A stretch of DNA of 64,000 nt, taken from Ricinus communis. Its lineage: Eukaryota > Streptophyta > Magnoliopsida > Malpighiales > Euphorbiaceae. This document shows, one piece after another, positions 26,833 to 39,300 of this stretch (positions are counted from its first letter, which is position 1; each line of letters starts with the position of its first letter). The notes under the pieces are model-generated. The model made no database searches. It was not told the origin of the DNA and worked only from the letters and a program-made list of their open reading frames with translations. Made by a program: the position numbers and the translations under genes. The DNA is taken from positions 23,769,688 through 23,833,687 of the forward strand of contig NC_063264.1 of NCBI RefSeq assembly GCF_019578655.1, written 5' to 3'.

Positions 26833-28036
26833 TGTTTATACCCAAATTTAGCACTGGTCTAAGCTTAGTAAATTTGGCTAGGCCTATAAAAAAGGTCTAT
26901 TTAAAGTTAATCCAACTGAAGCCCATATATTTTGGCTCATAGCTAGAGTCCTGATCTATATGTAAATCCTCGACTTATTGGCTATGAGTTGGTTTGATAA
27001 TTTTTAAGGATTATTGACATGTGAAAAATGAAAAAGCATGAAGGTAAAAAACAGTTAGAGAGTCTTCTAGAAGCTTAAAGCAAATTCTTATAAGGAGGAA
27101 GGAATACAAATGTCAGCAAATGATAAAATTATGTGAAATTAAAGCATTTCCAAGAAAGAAAGAAGCACGTTTATAATGTGTGAGAAAGAAAGTTGAGTAG
27201 AAGGAGGAATAGTGAAATATGGACAAGAAGTTGAGAAGAGTAAGGAAGTGAGCAAGAAAGTTACATCCTTATCAACATGTGCAAAATGTGAAAAGCAACA
27301 ATATGTGCTCTCAAGGTATGGAGTTAATCGAGGACCAACCCAAGGATGAAGAATATGCTAGAGCATCTTTCAAGCCATGAAAGCAAGGGCCCTATAGTGA
27401 GCAAACCCCAATCAATCAAATACAAAATAAAAATAGACTCAGAGTCTATAAACTTTATCTTTATATTTATTCTTACATTAGAAAGCTATCTTTAGATTAA
27501 AATATCAATTCTTAGTATAGTCAAGCAATCCTCAATTTTAATTCACAATATGTTCAAAGCTCTGAAGTATTTCTCAGCATTCAATTATATATGTAACTCG
27601 ATTACTTTATGCCATTAGATTCTTGAAGCTTTCCAGTTGCTGTTTCAACATTCATTTATTATAATTAAGTTTCTTAGCTTACATTTTTTATTATCGCTTT
27701 AGCTTATGGTAATTTAGCTATTAGTTTTATTCCTTAAGCTCAATTTCACATCCTTATATCATAATTGCATGCCCACAGTTCAAGTTTACATCATTATTTC
27801 ATTATTAGCTTATTCTTAGCTCATTAATAAGCTATCGTGATTTGGCAAAACTACATCAGCTTAGCTAAGAACCCAAGGTAGTTTGGTTCCTTTTATTGTT
27901 TGCACAATCATCTAGATTAGAAGTTAAATGGTCGTGCATTTTATATTATTGCATCCATATCAATTATTTGAGGTAATCAACCTCTAGCACGCTCACAATC
28001 CATCGCAAGTGAAAGGGTCGAGATACTGACCAAACA
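26833..28036 (+). repeat. 5' LTR of the Tat-type gypsy element
   Basis: Begins 'tgtttatacccaaattta' and ends 'ctgaccaaaca'. It matches 43158-44368 along its length, including 'ggttggtttgataat' phrases, 'gagagtcttctagaagctt' and repeated 'ttagctt' words. Confidence 0.72.
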
Positions 28037-31000
28037 ATAATTCCTCACTTATTGCTCTGAAGACTAGAAGTGTTTTGAAAAATATTACCGGGTCTCAAGA
28101 CGTAGATAATGCACCTCTGATAGTACTCATGTTCCTCATCTAGGGGAACAAATAGAATAGAGAAGGGAGAGGAGTCCAAATCCTCAAAGTCCTCACTCTC
28201 AAGGTGAGAAAGTCCACCAAAATCTAGTAAGATCTGATGCTGCAAATCTAGGTAATAATTTTCTCTCATTCCTTAGTGCTGCTAATCCTATTTTTCACTT
28301 TGATATTCTAGAATGTCTAAGAAAGTAGAGTGAGGATCATCAACTTTAATGCCCAACTCCACAAGGAACTAAGGAAGTTCTTGTTGTCAGGCCTATTGGA
28401 CACCATGGTGAGGAGCTCGAGGGGAAATCTTCAAGGGATTCCTTTATTCTGAATCAGATCCAAAGTCAGGCTGAGGAGTGGATCAACATTCTCACTACCG
28501 GAAAGAAAATCCAGGACTTGTTAAGAAGCCATTGTAGATTGACCGCCAATTTAGAAGGCCTCTAGTTCATCAGTAATTTTATGGACTAACTAATCCTAAC
28601 ACTCAGCCTTACCTATATGAGACAGAGCCTGTTCCTGAAGGAATTCCATACACTAGAATGAATAAAGGAAATAATCCTCAAGTACCAATTACTCTGATGC
28701 AATTTCTTCAAACGAACTTTAATGCAGATGCAATGGAGGAAGTAGTAGATGAACTTTATGGACCTGGCCTTCATCAAATAAGTCGTCTTTAATTTCAAAA
28801 GCCATATCCTAATTATGTCAACCATGATAATCCTTACCTTAGGGGTTATCGCATCTTAGATTTTCCTTTGTTTTCAGGAGATGGCAGACAATAAACTTTG
28901 GAACACATTGCCAGATTCATGACCTAGTGTGGAGAATTGGAAAACTTTCAGAACTTCTCTAACTTCAAGCTAAGGCTTTTGAAAAATTCACTTGCTAGGA
29001 CTACCTTTACTTGGTATGCCACACTACTAAGGAATTCAATATGTAACTGACAGAGATAGAAAGGCAATTCCATACTCTATTCTTAAGAGCAAAACCATAA
29101 GTATGCACATCATAGTTGTCTAGGATTACTTAAAGGCTAGGGGAGACTGTTGATTTATTCATTGAAAGGTTCAGAAAGATGAGGAACGATGGAAGATTTT
29201 CTTACAGAGATAGAGTTCGTCAAGATGGCACAGAAGGGTCTAAACATCGAACTCAGGAAAAAGTATCAAGGTATGGAATTTCACAATTTCTATGAATTGG
29301 CTACTAAAATGTCAGAATATGAGGAGCTATTGAGGGAAGATAATTAGAGGAAAGCATCTACGGGCACCTACTATCAGGAAGTCAATACACATGAAGTAGT
29401 CGTGGCTGACATCACCTCCTCAGGGTCATGTGTTTTTCCATTATTAATGAAGAAGACTCTAGAAGTATGGAAGAAGAATATTGCCACTAATGCTCAACCA
29501 TAATACACGCTTAACGTAGGGAAGATTGAGGAAATCATTGACTTTCTCCTGAAGGAGAAGTTCATTACTGTTCATGCTGATCATAAATCCCCACTAAGAA
29601 AGAGATGTAGGGTAAGGATTATTATAAGTATCATGACTTATGGAATCATCCCACTAATACTTGTTGAAGTTTTAGGAAAGTGATACAAGATAGGATTAAC
29701 CAAAAAGTTCTTAAATTTTCAGAGAAGAAAGCATTATACTGATAGATGAGGATACATTCCATCATATGGCTTTTATTGATTCTACAGCTTTTGATTAAGA
29801 TCAATCCTTAATAAAAAAGGTGGGAAGTCAATTGCTAAGGAATCATCAAAAGCTAAGGAATCCAATCCTAAAAAAGTACTTTATAGAAGATGGGTGCTTA
29901 AAAAATTAGTCATTGAAGTTCAATAGAAGATGAAGCAGTCTTAAGAACGAAAGAAAAAGCAAGTTCTCGCCAATCAATAAGGAAGAGGCAAAGGAAGCAG
30001 CCTATTCATTACTCCACCATTGGTTGAACCCAATTTAAAGTGGCAGACAGTACGCCATAAGAAGTTTCCACAACCATTTACTAGAACATAGTAAAGGAGG
30101 TTGTAGAGGTAAAGATCAATAGAAAGGCAAAGTGAGGAAGCGAAGCAAAAACCTAAGAAATCTAAAAGAAAATCAAGGAAGAAGACTATTGAGGAATAAT
30201 TGATTCCACATATGTATCCATATGAGCAAGTATGACTTCAAGGTATTCTATTCTAGACATGATCATATGGATAAATCTTTAGAATCAATTATTGCTACTA
30301 GATGGGATGACGACGTGTCAGTTGCTGACAATCAACAAGGCATGGAAGATAGCTTCATGGTAGGACGGTTTCCTGTGCCTTTGAAGTTTACAACAGTTAC
30401 AATCATTTTGCCAACCACTATCCAAAAGGCAGAGGCTGAGGATGTTCAAAGTGTCAAGGAGCAAACTCAAGGGACAATCCACAAGAATTGTAAGGAATCT
30501 AAAGCTTTCTCTAGCAAAATCACAATCCAATATCCAGAAGGGAGCAGGCCAAAGAAGGTGATTTTTGACAAACCGTCCGAAAGGATGACGAGGCACATCT
30601 AGTCGCTCTATATTAAAGCACAATTTAATGGAAGGCCAATATTAAGGATCCTGACTGATAATGGCTTTGCAGTAAATGTCATGCCATTACATTTGTTACA
30701 AACACTTAGGAAGTCACTTGAGGATCTAATTTCTACAGAAGTTTCATTATTCGCATTTAGTGAGGAAGTTACTAAGACCTTGAGAGTTTTTCTAATAGAA
30801 ACTTCTATAGGAAGCAAGACATTTTTATATGCCTTTTTTATGGTAGATTCAACAACAAGCTATCAAGCTTTACTTGGAAGGAATATAATTCACTCTTATT
30901 CATATGTGCCATCCTCACTACATCAGTTCTTATTATTTCTAGAAGGGGGATGATGTGGAAGTAGTCTAGAGAACAACAAGCGTTTTTGAGCATCAACATA

Positions 31001-31479
31001 TTTAATGAAAGCAAAGTACTACGATGTGAACTTAGGACCAATCCAATTTCTTGAGAAAAATAAGTGTGGATTTCCTAACTCAGTGATAGCTTCACAAAAG
31101 GATTATATTAAGACATAGTCTAAGGAACTCATATCTCAAATTGTTATCATGCCATATAAGCGGTCGATGAGCATACTAATTATCAAGGAGTAAGATGATT
31201 AAGCTCTCTAACGATTATTATGCGTTAGCTACAACAACAATCTTGAGAGCACTCATGTAGTAAGTTTCTGATAGTCTGACAGATGAAGTAACTCAAGAAG
31301 TAGATGACACAAAATGATTTTCAAAGGCGAACCAAAGGATGAGGAAGATGATGGAGAGGAGATTGGGTTTGAAGATTTGAGTAAAGCACCTGTAAAGTTG
31401 GATAACAGAAAGAATAAAGTTTAGGAACCATTATTGGAAGTGAATCTGGAAACTAAGGAAGATCCTCGGATAACTTATG
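28037..31479 (+). pseudogene. Tat/Ogre-type gag and protease remnant
   Basis: Broken plus-strand coding sequence. Gag is recognisable from about 28600 ('LYGPGLHQISRL', 'GYRILDFPLFSGDG', 'LARTTFTWYATLLRNSI', 'ETVDLFIERFRKMR'), with stops in every part. Around 29600-29800 a degenerate gag C-terminus ends in 'IDEDTFHHMAFIDSTAF'. From 30640 a retropepsin-like region follows: the catalytic motif reads 'LTDNGFAVNV' where the family has I-D-N/T-G-S-A, and 'YQALLGRNIIHSYSYVPSSLHQFLLF' is split over the normal Tat pattern. The coding sequence is cut at 31480 by the LTR of another gypsy element. Not functional. Confidence 0.72.
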
Positions 31480-33120
31480 TGTAACGCTTGTATTTTCTCA
31501 TCATACATGTTATATGCATTTACATTTAATCATTGGGCAATGATGGTATATTAATAATATTTTTATTTTATGAGAATAGATATATATTAATTATAAGTAA
31601 AGAATAAGAAGCATGATATTAGATTATTAATTTAGATAAGTTGATTAAGTACTTGGGTTATATCTATTAAGTTTTAAGACTTAATTGAACCAATAGTTGA
31701 AGGTGGGTAAATAGATTGGACTTAATTGACACAATTGAAAGTTAGTACCTATATATGGTTAGTAAGAATTAAACTTGGGATAATAAGACTAATTTTAGTA
31801 GGTGGTGGCATTAAGAATTAAGAGCTGTCAATTAAGAGATTAATCTTGGAAATTGGAACCATGAGCAAGCTCATTTTACTTCTTTATTTTTGTAAAATTC
31901 ATATCTGGCCAAAAATCCAAAATTTGGAACAAGAGAGGAGTGAAATACCTAGAAAAACCTAAAATTAAGATAGGGTTTTACCAACTATTGAAGGAGTCAA
32001 GCTAAAGCTAAAGGATTTGAGCATATTAGCAACCCAAAAGCTGAAATTGGTGAGTTGTTACTTGAGTATTATTAATTTGTTATTAGAGTTCTTGATTGTA
32101 AATTAGAAAATTTCAATTAATGCTTTCATTGATTAATTAAAGGTCTGATTATCATGAATTAGTAGAATATTGAATTATTGCATAGAGATAAAGCTTGATT
32201 TAAGTTTAAGTATGTCAAGACAGAAAAATATCAAAATCCCAGCAACTTTGATGTTCTGTATTTTGGGTATGACTTAAGTTATATAACTCCAAATTAAGCT
32301 TAATTAGTGTCTATGGAAAGCTTGAAGAGTCCTCTATAACTTTGTAGTTTTGTGATTTCGCTAGTGTTTCCGTTTTGGTTGCTGAAATTGAGAAAAAAGA
32401 TTGCTGCTTGGGTACAACAAGCTTTATGACCTTTGCTCAGTAATTTGGGCATAATTAAATCTATAGAAGTCGGAATTGAGTGATTCTTCTTGGAGATGAC
32501 ACTAGACACGTAAAGGTATATGTCTATTTAATTAGAGATCTTTATATTAAGCTAATTTTGCCCAGAAATAAATATACTTTGGTACTAAATTCTGTCCAAA
32601 AAATAGAGATATTGGAGATTAGTCTTATACTATTTATTGGATGTTAATTTGAGTTAAATTGATATATAGCTAGATGGAACATGTTTATATGATATTAAAA
32701 CAATAGTTGAGAGTCTTAGAGGAAGAGTTAAACCTATGAATTAAAAAGGGGATGGTCTTGTAATGCATTAGAACTAGTATTTACATGAATATTCAGAATA
32801 TGCATGAAATGTGAATTGATGAATGTGTTAACAAGAACTCAAAGGTCTGGAAATGAAGTTGTGGAGAAAGGAGGTCCTTATATGATGAAGGAATAAGTGT
32901 ATTTTGAGTAAGTAAATAGTTAATATTTGCTATATTCATATATTTCATCAAATGTTCTACGAATTGTTGTGTTTGCTTAATATTGTATTATGTTTAAATG
33001 AATGAGATAAAAATGATTGGTGTTGAGTGGAACAATTGTTATTGCTTGAATATGATATAAGTGAAATGATTGAATTGTAATGTTAAGTGCATATGCTCAT
33101 GTGAATGGTGGATTCCCCTG

Positions 33121-33156
<36 letters not shown>

Positions 33157-33831
33157 CTTGAGAGGCTAAAGCCTAGAGAGGCTAAAGCCTAGAGAGGCTA
33201 TAAAAATGTATAATGTGTGGATAAGACGGAGCAGCTCACGTGTGTAATATAAGAGGATGAGGCGGAGCAGCATATTAAAAGGGATCCACGAGCCATGAAA
33301 ACTAACCATAATTGCTGAATTGTATTTTCTTATGATGGTTGCAATGAATTGAGTTGAATGGCATGAACTTATGCGTAAATTATGAATCATCTTAAGTTAT
33401 GTGATTCAGTGGAAATTGTATTAATTGTATGTGATATAGATTATGTTAATTATTTATTTACTGAGTTGAAGGCTCATCCCTCTCCAAATTTTTTTTTTCA
33501 AGTTTGTAGATAGTAGTGCATTAATTAGTTGTATCCGAAGTCTAGCATTTAGCAGTTCTGTCAGGTTGGGCCAGTTTTGCGGAGTCTCCTAATTATGCAT
33601 TTTGTATGTGGTTATGTAATGTATATGAAAGTGTGCCTTATAAGGCATAAGAAGATGTTTCGAATACTTGTTAACTGATGTTTAATATAATCATATATTT
33701 ATATGTTAATAACCTTGTATTTTGATTCTAATAATCTGTATATTGACCTATCTACATATAATATATAGTTTACGATGCGTGTATGCCACCTGGCAAATAT
33801 CTATTGATTAGCATGTAACGGAGGTGTTATA
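31480..33831 (+). mobile_element. LTR of a chromovirus-type gypsy element (left copy)
   Basis: 2352 bp starting 'tgtaacgcttgtattttctc' and ending 'ggaggtgttata', followed after 5 bp by a Met-tRNA primer site (TGGTATAAGAGC, 33837-33848). It contains a TA microsatellite (33124-33151) and 2.5 copies of a 16-bp unit agaggctaaagcctag (33161-33200). The inverted copy lies at 36387-41630. Confidence 0.75.
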
Positions 33832-33949
33832 TTTAGTGGTATAAGAGCGGGGATTAGATTAATTGGGAGTAGATGCATGTTGCACATCATTAAGCATATG
33901 AGATATGTTCTTTGAACTTGACTGAGTGTTTGCATTTCATATAATATAG

Positions 33950-34984
33950 ATGGAGAAACAAGGAGAACACGCAGCTGTCCTAGATGAGTCATTAGAGTGT
34001 GTGCATGGTCATGAAAATGCATTTGAACATGATCAACATGATAAGCATGAGCCACATTCTGAAAATGCTGCACAACCGAATGTACAAAATGTTATGGAAC
34101 AATTTATGGATTTTCTGATGCAAAGGGTAGCTCGATAACAAGCACCGACACCTCAGGGTCAACAACAAGAGGTTGTGATAGATAAGAATTATGAGAGGGT
34201 TAGGAAACAAGGTACTAATGTTTTTCAAGGTACTATTGATCCTGCTAAGGATGAGGAATGGTTACGAAATAAAGAAAGGGTGTTGGACAGATTTAATTGC
34301 ACATCAGAACATAGGCTTCTATATGCAGTGTCTTTAATAGAAGAAAATGCACTTGATTGGTGGGAAACAGTTCCAAGAAGTAGAGATCGACCAATGACTT
34401 TGATTTGGAATGATTTCTTGAGAGAATTTGCTGAGAAGTATACTCCATAAATTTATAGAGATAGAAAGAAGCTTGAATTTCTTCAGTTGAAGCAGAATGA
34501 CATGTCAGTTGCAGATTATGAAGTTTAGTTTGTGAGATTATCTAAGTATGCACCAGAAGAAGTAGCCATAAAAGAACTGAAAAGGAAGAAATTTGAGATG
34601 GGTTTGAGGCTTGACATTCGTGAGAAAATGACTGTGAAACCTCAGAATTATAATGCCTCAATTGAAGCTGCTTTGAGAGCTGAAGAAACATAACTTGAGA
34701 GGAATACTATGGAAGCTAAAAAGAAGAAAATCACTAGTACTTAAAATAATCCTCCAAGACAAATCAGTACTTCTTCGTTCAGAGGCTCTAGTTCACAGAG
34801 GAGTAGTTATCATGGACAAGGGTTTGGTGGTCAGTCTAGTAGGTCCTCCACAGTACCTTATAGCAGAGGTTGATATAGTTCATCCAGATTTGAGGGATGA
34901 CAAGCTTTGGCTAGTAGAAGGTCTGCTCCTATTTGTCCTACGTGCAACAGGAGACATACTGGAGAATGTTAGGGACCTAGACCA
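33950..34984 (+). pseudogene. Chromovirus-type gypsy gag fragment (left arm)
   Basis: Starts at ATG 33950 (MEKQGEHAAV) and encodes a retrotransposon gag domain ('FQGTIDPAKDEEWLRNKE', 'ENALDWWETVPRSRD', 'WNDFLREFAEKYTP', 'YEV..FVRLSKYAPEEVA'). Stops interrupt it at 34136, 34448 and several later points. A first half knuckle (CPTCNRRHTGEC) is reached just before the arm ends. The gag type resembles the Tekay/Del chromovirus group, which also has LTRs of this length. Protease and polymerase are absent. Confidence 0.72.
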
Positions 34985-35242
34985 ATTGTATACTACAAAT
35001 GCTTCATTTCTAGTAGTAGCAAATACTCTAGCTTGTGCTTGAGGTTGACCAATATGTTCTGTTAGTGTTGCTGAAATAGTTAAACTTCCTCTGCAACCTC
35101 TTCCTCTGCCTTTGCCTGAACCAACTGGAACATTTTCACCAATACTACTCTGACCCACTGTATAAGATTTTTCAACATTATTTCTTCTCATAAGACAATC
35201 TCTAGAATAATATCCTGGCCTATTACAAGTGAAACATACTAC
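34985..35242 (-). other. Spacer of the inverted repeat, gag C-terminal sequence
   Basis: The 258-bp spacer is not repeated in the left arm but continues the gag of the right arm on the minus strand: a CCHC knuckle in which His is replaced by Tyr (CFTCNRPGYYSRDC), then a Gly/Arg-rich stretch. The palindrome is therefore asymmetric, the left arm being cut shorter than the right. Confidence 0.65.
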
Positions 35243-36268
35243 TGGTCTAGGTCCTCAATATTCTCCAGTATGTCTCCTGTTGCACGTAGGACAAACAAGA
35301 GCAGACCTTCTACTAGCCGAAGCTTGTCCTTCCTCAAATCTGGATGAACTGTATCCACCTTTGCTATAAGGTACCGTGGAGGATTTACTAGACTGACCAC
35401 TAAACCCTCGTCCACGATAACTACTTCTCTGTGAACTAGAGCCTCTGAATGAAGAAGTACTAATCTGTCTTGGAGGATTACTATAAGTACCCGTGATTTT
35501 CTTCTGTTTAGCTACCATAGTATTTCTCTCAAATGATGTTTCTTCAGCTCTCAAAGCAGCTTCAGTTGAGGCACTATAATTCTGAGGTTTCACTGCCATT
35601 TTCTCACGAATGTCAAGCCTCAAACCCATCTCAAATTTCTTCCTTTTCAGTTCTTCTGTGGCTACTTCTTTTGGTGCATACTTAGATAATCTCATAAACT
35701 GAACTTCATACTCTACAACTGACATGTCATTCTGCTTCAACTGAAGAAATTCAAGCTTATTTCTATCTCTATAAATTTATGGAGTTAACTTCTCAGCAAA
35801 TTCTCTCAAGAAATCATTCCAAATCAAAGTCATTGGTCGATCTCTGCTTCTTGGAACTGTTTCCCACCAATCAAGTGCATTTGCTTATATTAAAGACACT
35901 GCATATAGAAGCCTCTGTTCTGATGTGCAATTAAATCTGTCCAACACCCTTTCTTTATTTCGTAACCATTCCTCAGCCTCAGCAAGATCAATAGTACCTT
36001 GAAAAACATTAGCACCTTATTTCCTAACCCTCTCATAATTCTTATCTATCACAACCTCTTGTTGTTGACCCTGAGGTGCCGGTGCTTCTTGTCGAGCTAC
36101 CCTTTACATTAGAAAATCCATAAACTGTTCCATAACATTTTATACATTCGGTTGTGCAGCATCTTTAGATTGTGGCTCATGTTGATCATGTTCAGATGCA
36201 TTTTCATGACCATGCACAGACTGTAATGACTCATCTGGGCCAGCTGCGTATTCTCCTTGTCTCTCCAT
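35243..36268 (-). pseudogene. Chromovirus-type gypsy gag fragment (right arm)
   Basis: Starts at ATG 36268-36266. The first half carries several changes. A stop at 35780-35778 sits at exactly the same codon as the stop at 34448-34450 of the left arm. The frame from 35740 to 35255 (161 codons) is open: 'YEVQFMRLSKYAPKEVATEE', 'GLRLDIREKM', a Ser/Arg/Gly-rich stretch and CPTCNRRHTGEY. The second knuckle lies in the spacer. This arm is less damaged in its second half than the left arm. Confidence 0.7.
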
Positions 36269-36386
36269 CTATATATATGAAATATAAACACTCAGTCAAG
36301 TTCAAAGAATATATATCATATGCTTAATGATGTGCAACATGAATCTACTCCCAATTAATCTAATCCTCTGCTCTGATACCACTAAA

Positions 36387-39300
36387 TGTAACACCCCCGT
36401 TACATGCTAACCAACAGACATTTTTCAAGTGGCATACAAGCATCGTAGACTATATATTACATGTAGATAGATCAATACACAAATTATTAAGAATCAAAAT
36501 ACAAGGTTATTAACATATAAATATATGATTATATTAAACATCATTTAACAAATATTTGAAACATCTTCTTATGCCTTATAACGCAAACTTCCATATACGT
36601 TACATAACTACATACAAAATGCATCATGAGGAGACTCCGCAAAACTGGCCCAACCTGACAGAACTGCTAAATGCTAGATTTCATATACAACCAACTGATG
36701 CACTACTATCTACAAACCTGAAAAAAAATATTTGAAGAGGGGTGAGCCTCCAACTCAATAAATAAATAATTAACATAATTTATATCATATACACTTAATA
36801 TAATTTCCATTGAATCACATAACTTACCATAATTCATAATTTATGCATAATTTCATACCATTCAACTCAATTCATTACAACCATCATAATAAAATACAAT
36901 TTAGCAATTATAGTTAGTTCTCACGGCTCGTGGATCTCCTTTAATATGCTGCTCCGCCTCATCCTCACATTACACACTTTGATAACCTTTCTAGGCTTTA
37001 GCCTCCCAAGGCTTTATATATATATATAATTTTTTTTTCTTTACAGGGGAATCCACCATTCACATGAGCATACACACTTAACATCACAATTCAATCATTT
37101 CACTTATATCACATTCAAGTAATAATAATTGTTCCACTCAACATTAATCATTTCCATCTCATCCATTCAAACATAATATAATATTAAGTAAACACAACAA
37201 TTCGCGGAACATTTGATTAAATGTATGAATATAGGAAATATTAACTATTTACTTACTCAAAATACATTTATTCCTTCACCATAGAAGGACCTCCTTTCTC
37301 CACAACTTCCTTTCTAGACCTTTGAATTCCTGTTAACTCATTCATCAATTCACATTTCATGCATATTCCAAATATTCATGTAAATGCTAGTTCTAATGCA
37401 TTATAAGACCATCCCCTTTCTAATTCATAAGTCTAATTCTACTTCTAAGACTCTCAACTACTGTTTTAATATCATATAAACATGTTCCATCTAGCTATAT
37501 ACCAATTTAACTCAAATTAACATCAAATAAATAGCATAAGACTAATCTCCAACATCTTTGTTTTATGGACAGAATTTAGTACCAAAGTATATTTATTTCT
37601 GGATAAAATTGGCTTAATATAAAAATCTCATATTAAATATACATCTACTTTTATGTGTCTAGTGTCATCTCCAAGAAGAATTACTCAATTCCGACTTCTA
37701 TAGATTTAATTATTCTCATATTACTGAGCAAGGGTCATACAGCTCGTTGTACCCGAGCAGCTATCTGTTTGCTCATTTTAAGCAATCAAAATGGAAAAAC
37801 TAGCGAAATCATAAAACTAATGTAATACCCAGAATTTTTCTTTAATAAAGATAATATTAATAATGATTAATAATGAGTTTTTATTTAAGTTAATTTTATC
37901 TTTATTTTTATTCGGTTTAATTGGAATGATTTAAATAAAAATTTTGAATTTTAATGTTAGACAAATAAATGAGTTATTTTCCATATCCAATTAGTTTGAT
38001 TTTTAAGGAGTTAATTAAGTAAATTATTTGAGGAATAAATTATATATATATTTTTTTGGTTATTCAAATTTTCCCCAAACGCATATTTATATAAATAAAA
38101 ATTATATTATATATTGAAAAATTATGGAGAATTGTAAAGGGTGTTTTTATAAAAGGAATTTAGAGGAAAATGGTATTTTAATTAATTAGTAGTACTAAAA
38201 TTTAAGTTGAAAAATAATTAGTAAATTGATTATTTAATTTAATTGTGTGTAGGACTTAATTGGAAAATTATTTTTGGGTGAGGATTAAAAGTATAATTTC
38301 ATTAATATGGGGTTTTAATAGTTTGGTATTTTTGTAAATAAATATGTCGGTCAGGGGTATTTTTGTAATTGTGTATTTTCAATCATTCTAATTTGGCCCA
38401 AATTAAATAGTTAGGGGTTTAATTGAAAGGCTAAAGGAAAGTTTAGGGGTTAAATTGGAATTTTTCTGGATGGAATTGTAAGTAATTAAGAAAGTTGAGG
38501 GACCAAATTGTAATAAGGAAAAGTTTGGGGGCCTAATGTCGATATTGAAGGGAAAGAAAATCGGGGAAGAAGGAAGGAGAGAGAGAGAGAGAGAGGAAGC
38601 GGAAGAAGAAGAAGGAGGGGGCTGGCTATCGGGGCGCGAGCGCTAGCCGACGAGTGGCGTGCATGGCAGAAGGCGAGGAGCGGAAGAGCGAAAGAGGCAT
38701 TGGCTTCCGTGTTTCGCTTCCGTGGCGTTGGCAATCGACTCCTCTTGGCCTTATCTTTGTTTTGGCGGTGTCGACAATGGTGGCCTAAACGGAGGTTCAC
38801 GGAGAGAGAAAATGGAGGCGTACTGAGGTTTTGGAAATTTCCCGTGAGCTCCGGTGAGCTATGGATGATCGGAGGACATATCCCGACTCTCCTCAAAGAC
38901 TACCGAATGGCACCGGTTTCGTGGCGATCGGGCTTCGTTTGCAAATTGACGGTCGAGATCGTCCGTAAATCTCTCCGGACGATCGGGTGTCAGATCAGAA
39001 AATCAGAAGCGAGAATCGTCATCAGCGCGTCGTTGTGAGTCCGATGATGAGTTCGGATCGTTGATCGGACCCCGGCGGCTAGAGGCGCGTCGACCGAGCG
39101 ATGAAGCGTCTCGGTAATTTTTCTCTGGCCTGTAATTTTGGAATTCTTTGATTTAATTTGTGTGTCTATTGATTGTGTTGAGTATTTGATGATATTTGTG
39201 AATAAAAAATAATTGTTTGTCGGACTGCCTGCCATAGTCGTGTTTTTGTGCTGTGTGGCGGAGTCGGAAAAAATAGTGAAGTTTGGGGACGCGACTCCCG

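Larger units (their letters stand above)
30789..34984 (+). repeat. Left arm of the large inverted repeat
   Basis: About 4.2 kb that reappears in reverse complement at 35243-42274. The arm comprises 0.7 kb of Tat element (protease part), a 2.35-kb LTR (31480-33831) and about 1.15 kb of leader and gag of a second gypsy family. Homology starts near 'tctaatagaaac' and ends at 'ggacctagacca' (34984). A 165-bp gag sample differs at about 10 sites between the arms. Confidence 0.8.

Noticed and set aside
34985..35242. The palindrome as a simple assembly artefact
   Set aside because: The arms differ by several per cent in the sample compared, have different lengths and repeat counts, and one carries a unique 2.9-kb insertion with a target duplication; a false duplication would be nearly identical.
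38486..39235. Several GC-richer open frames (38486-38896, 38700-39038, 38990-39235)
   Set aside because: They fall inside the non-coding solo LTR, overlap on both strands, are low-complexity (SLSLSL from the GA tract) and match no family.
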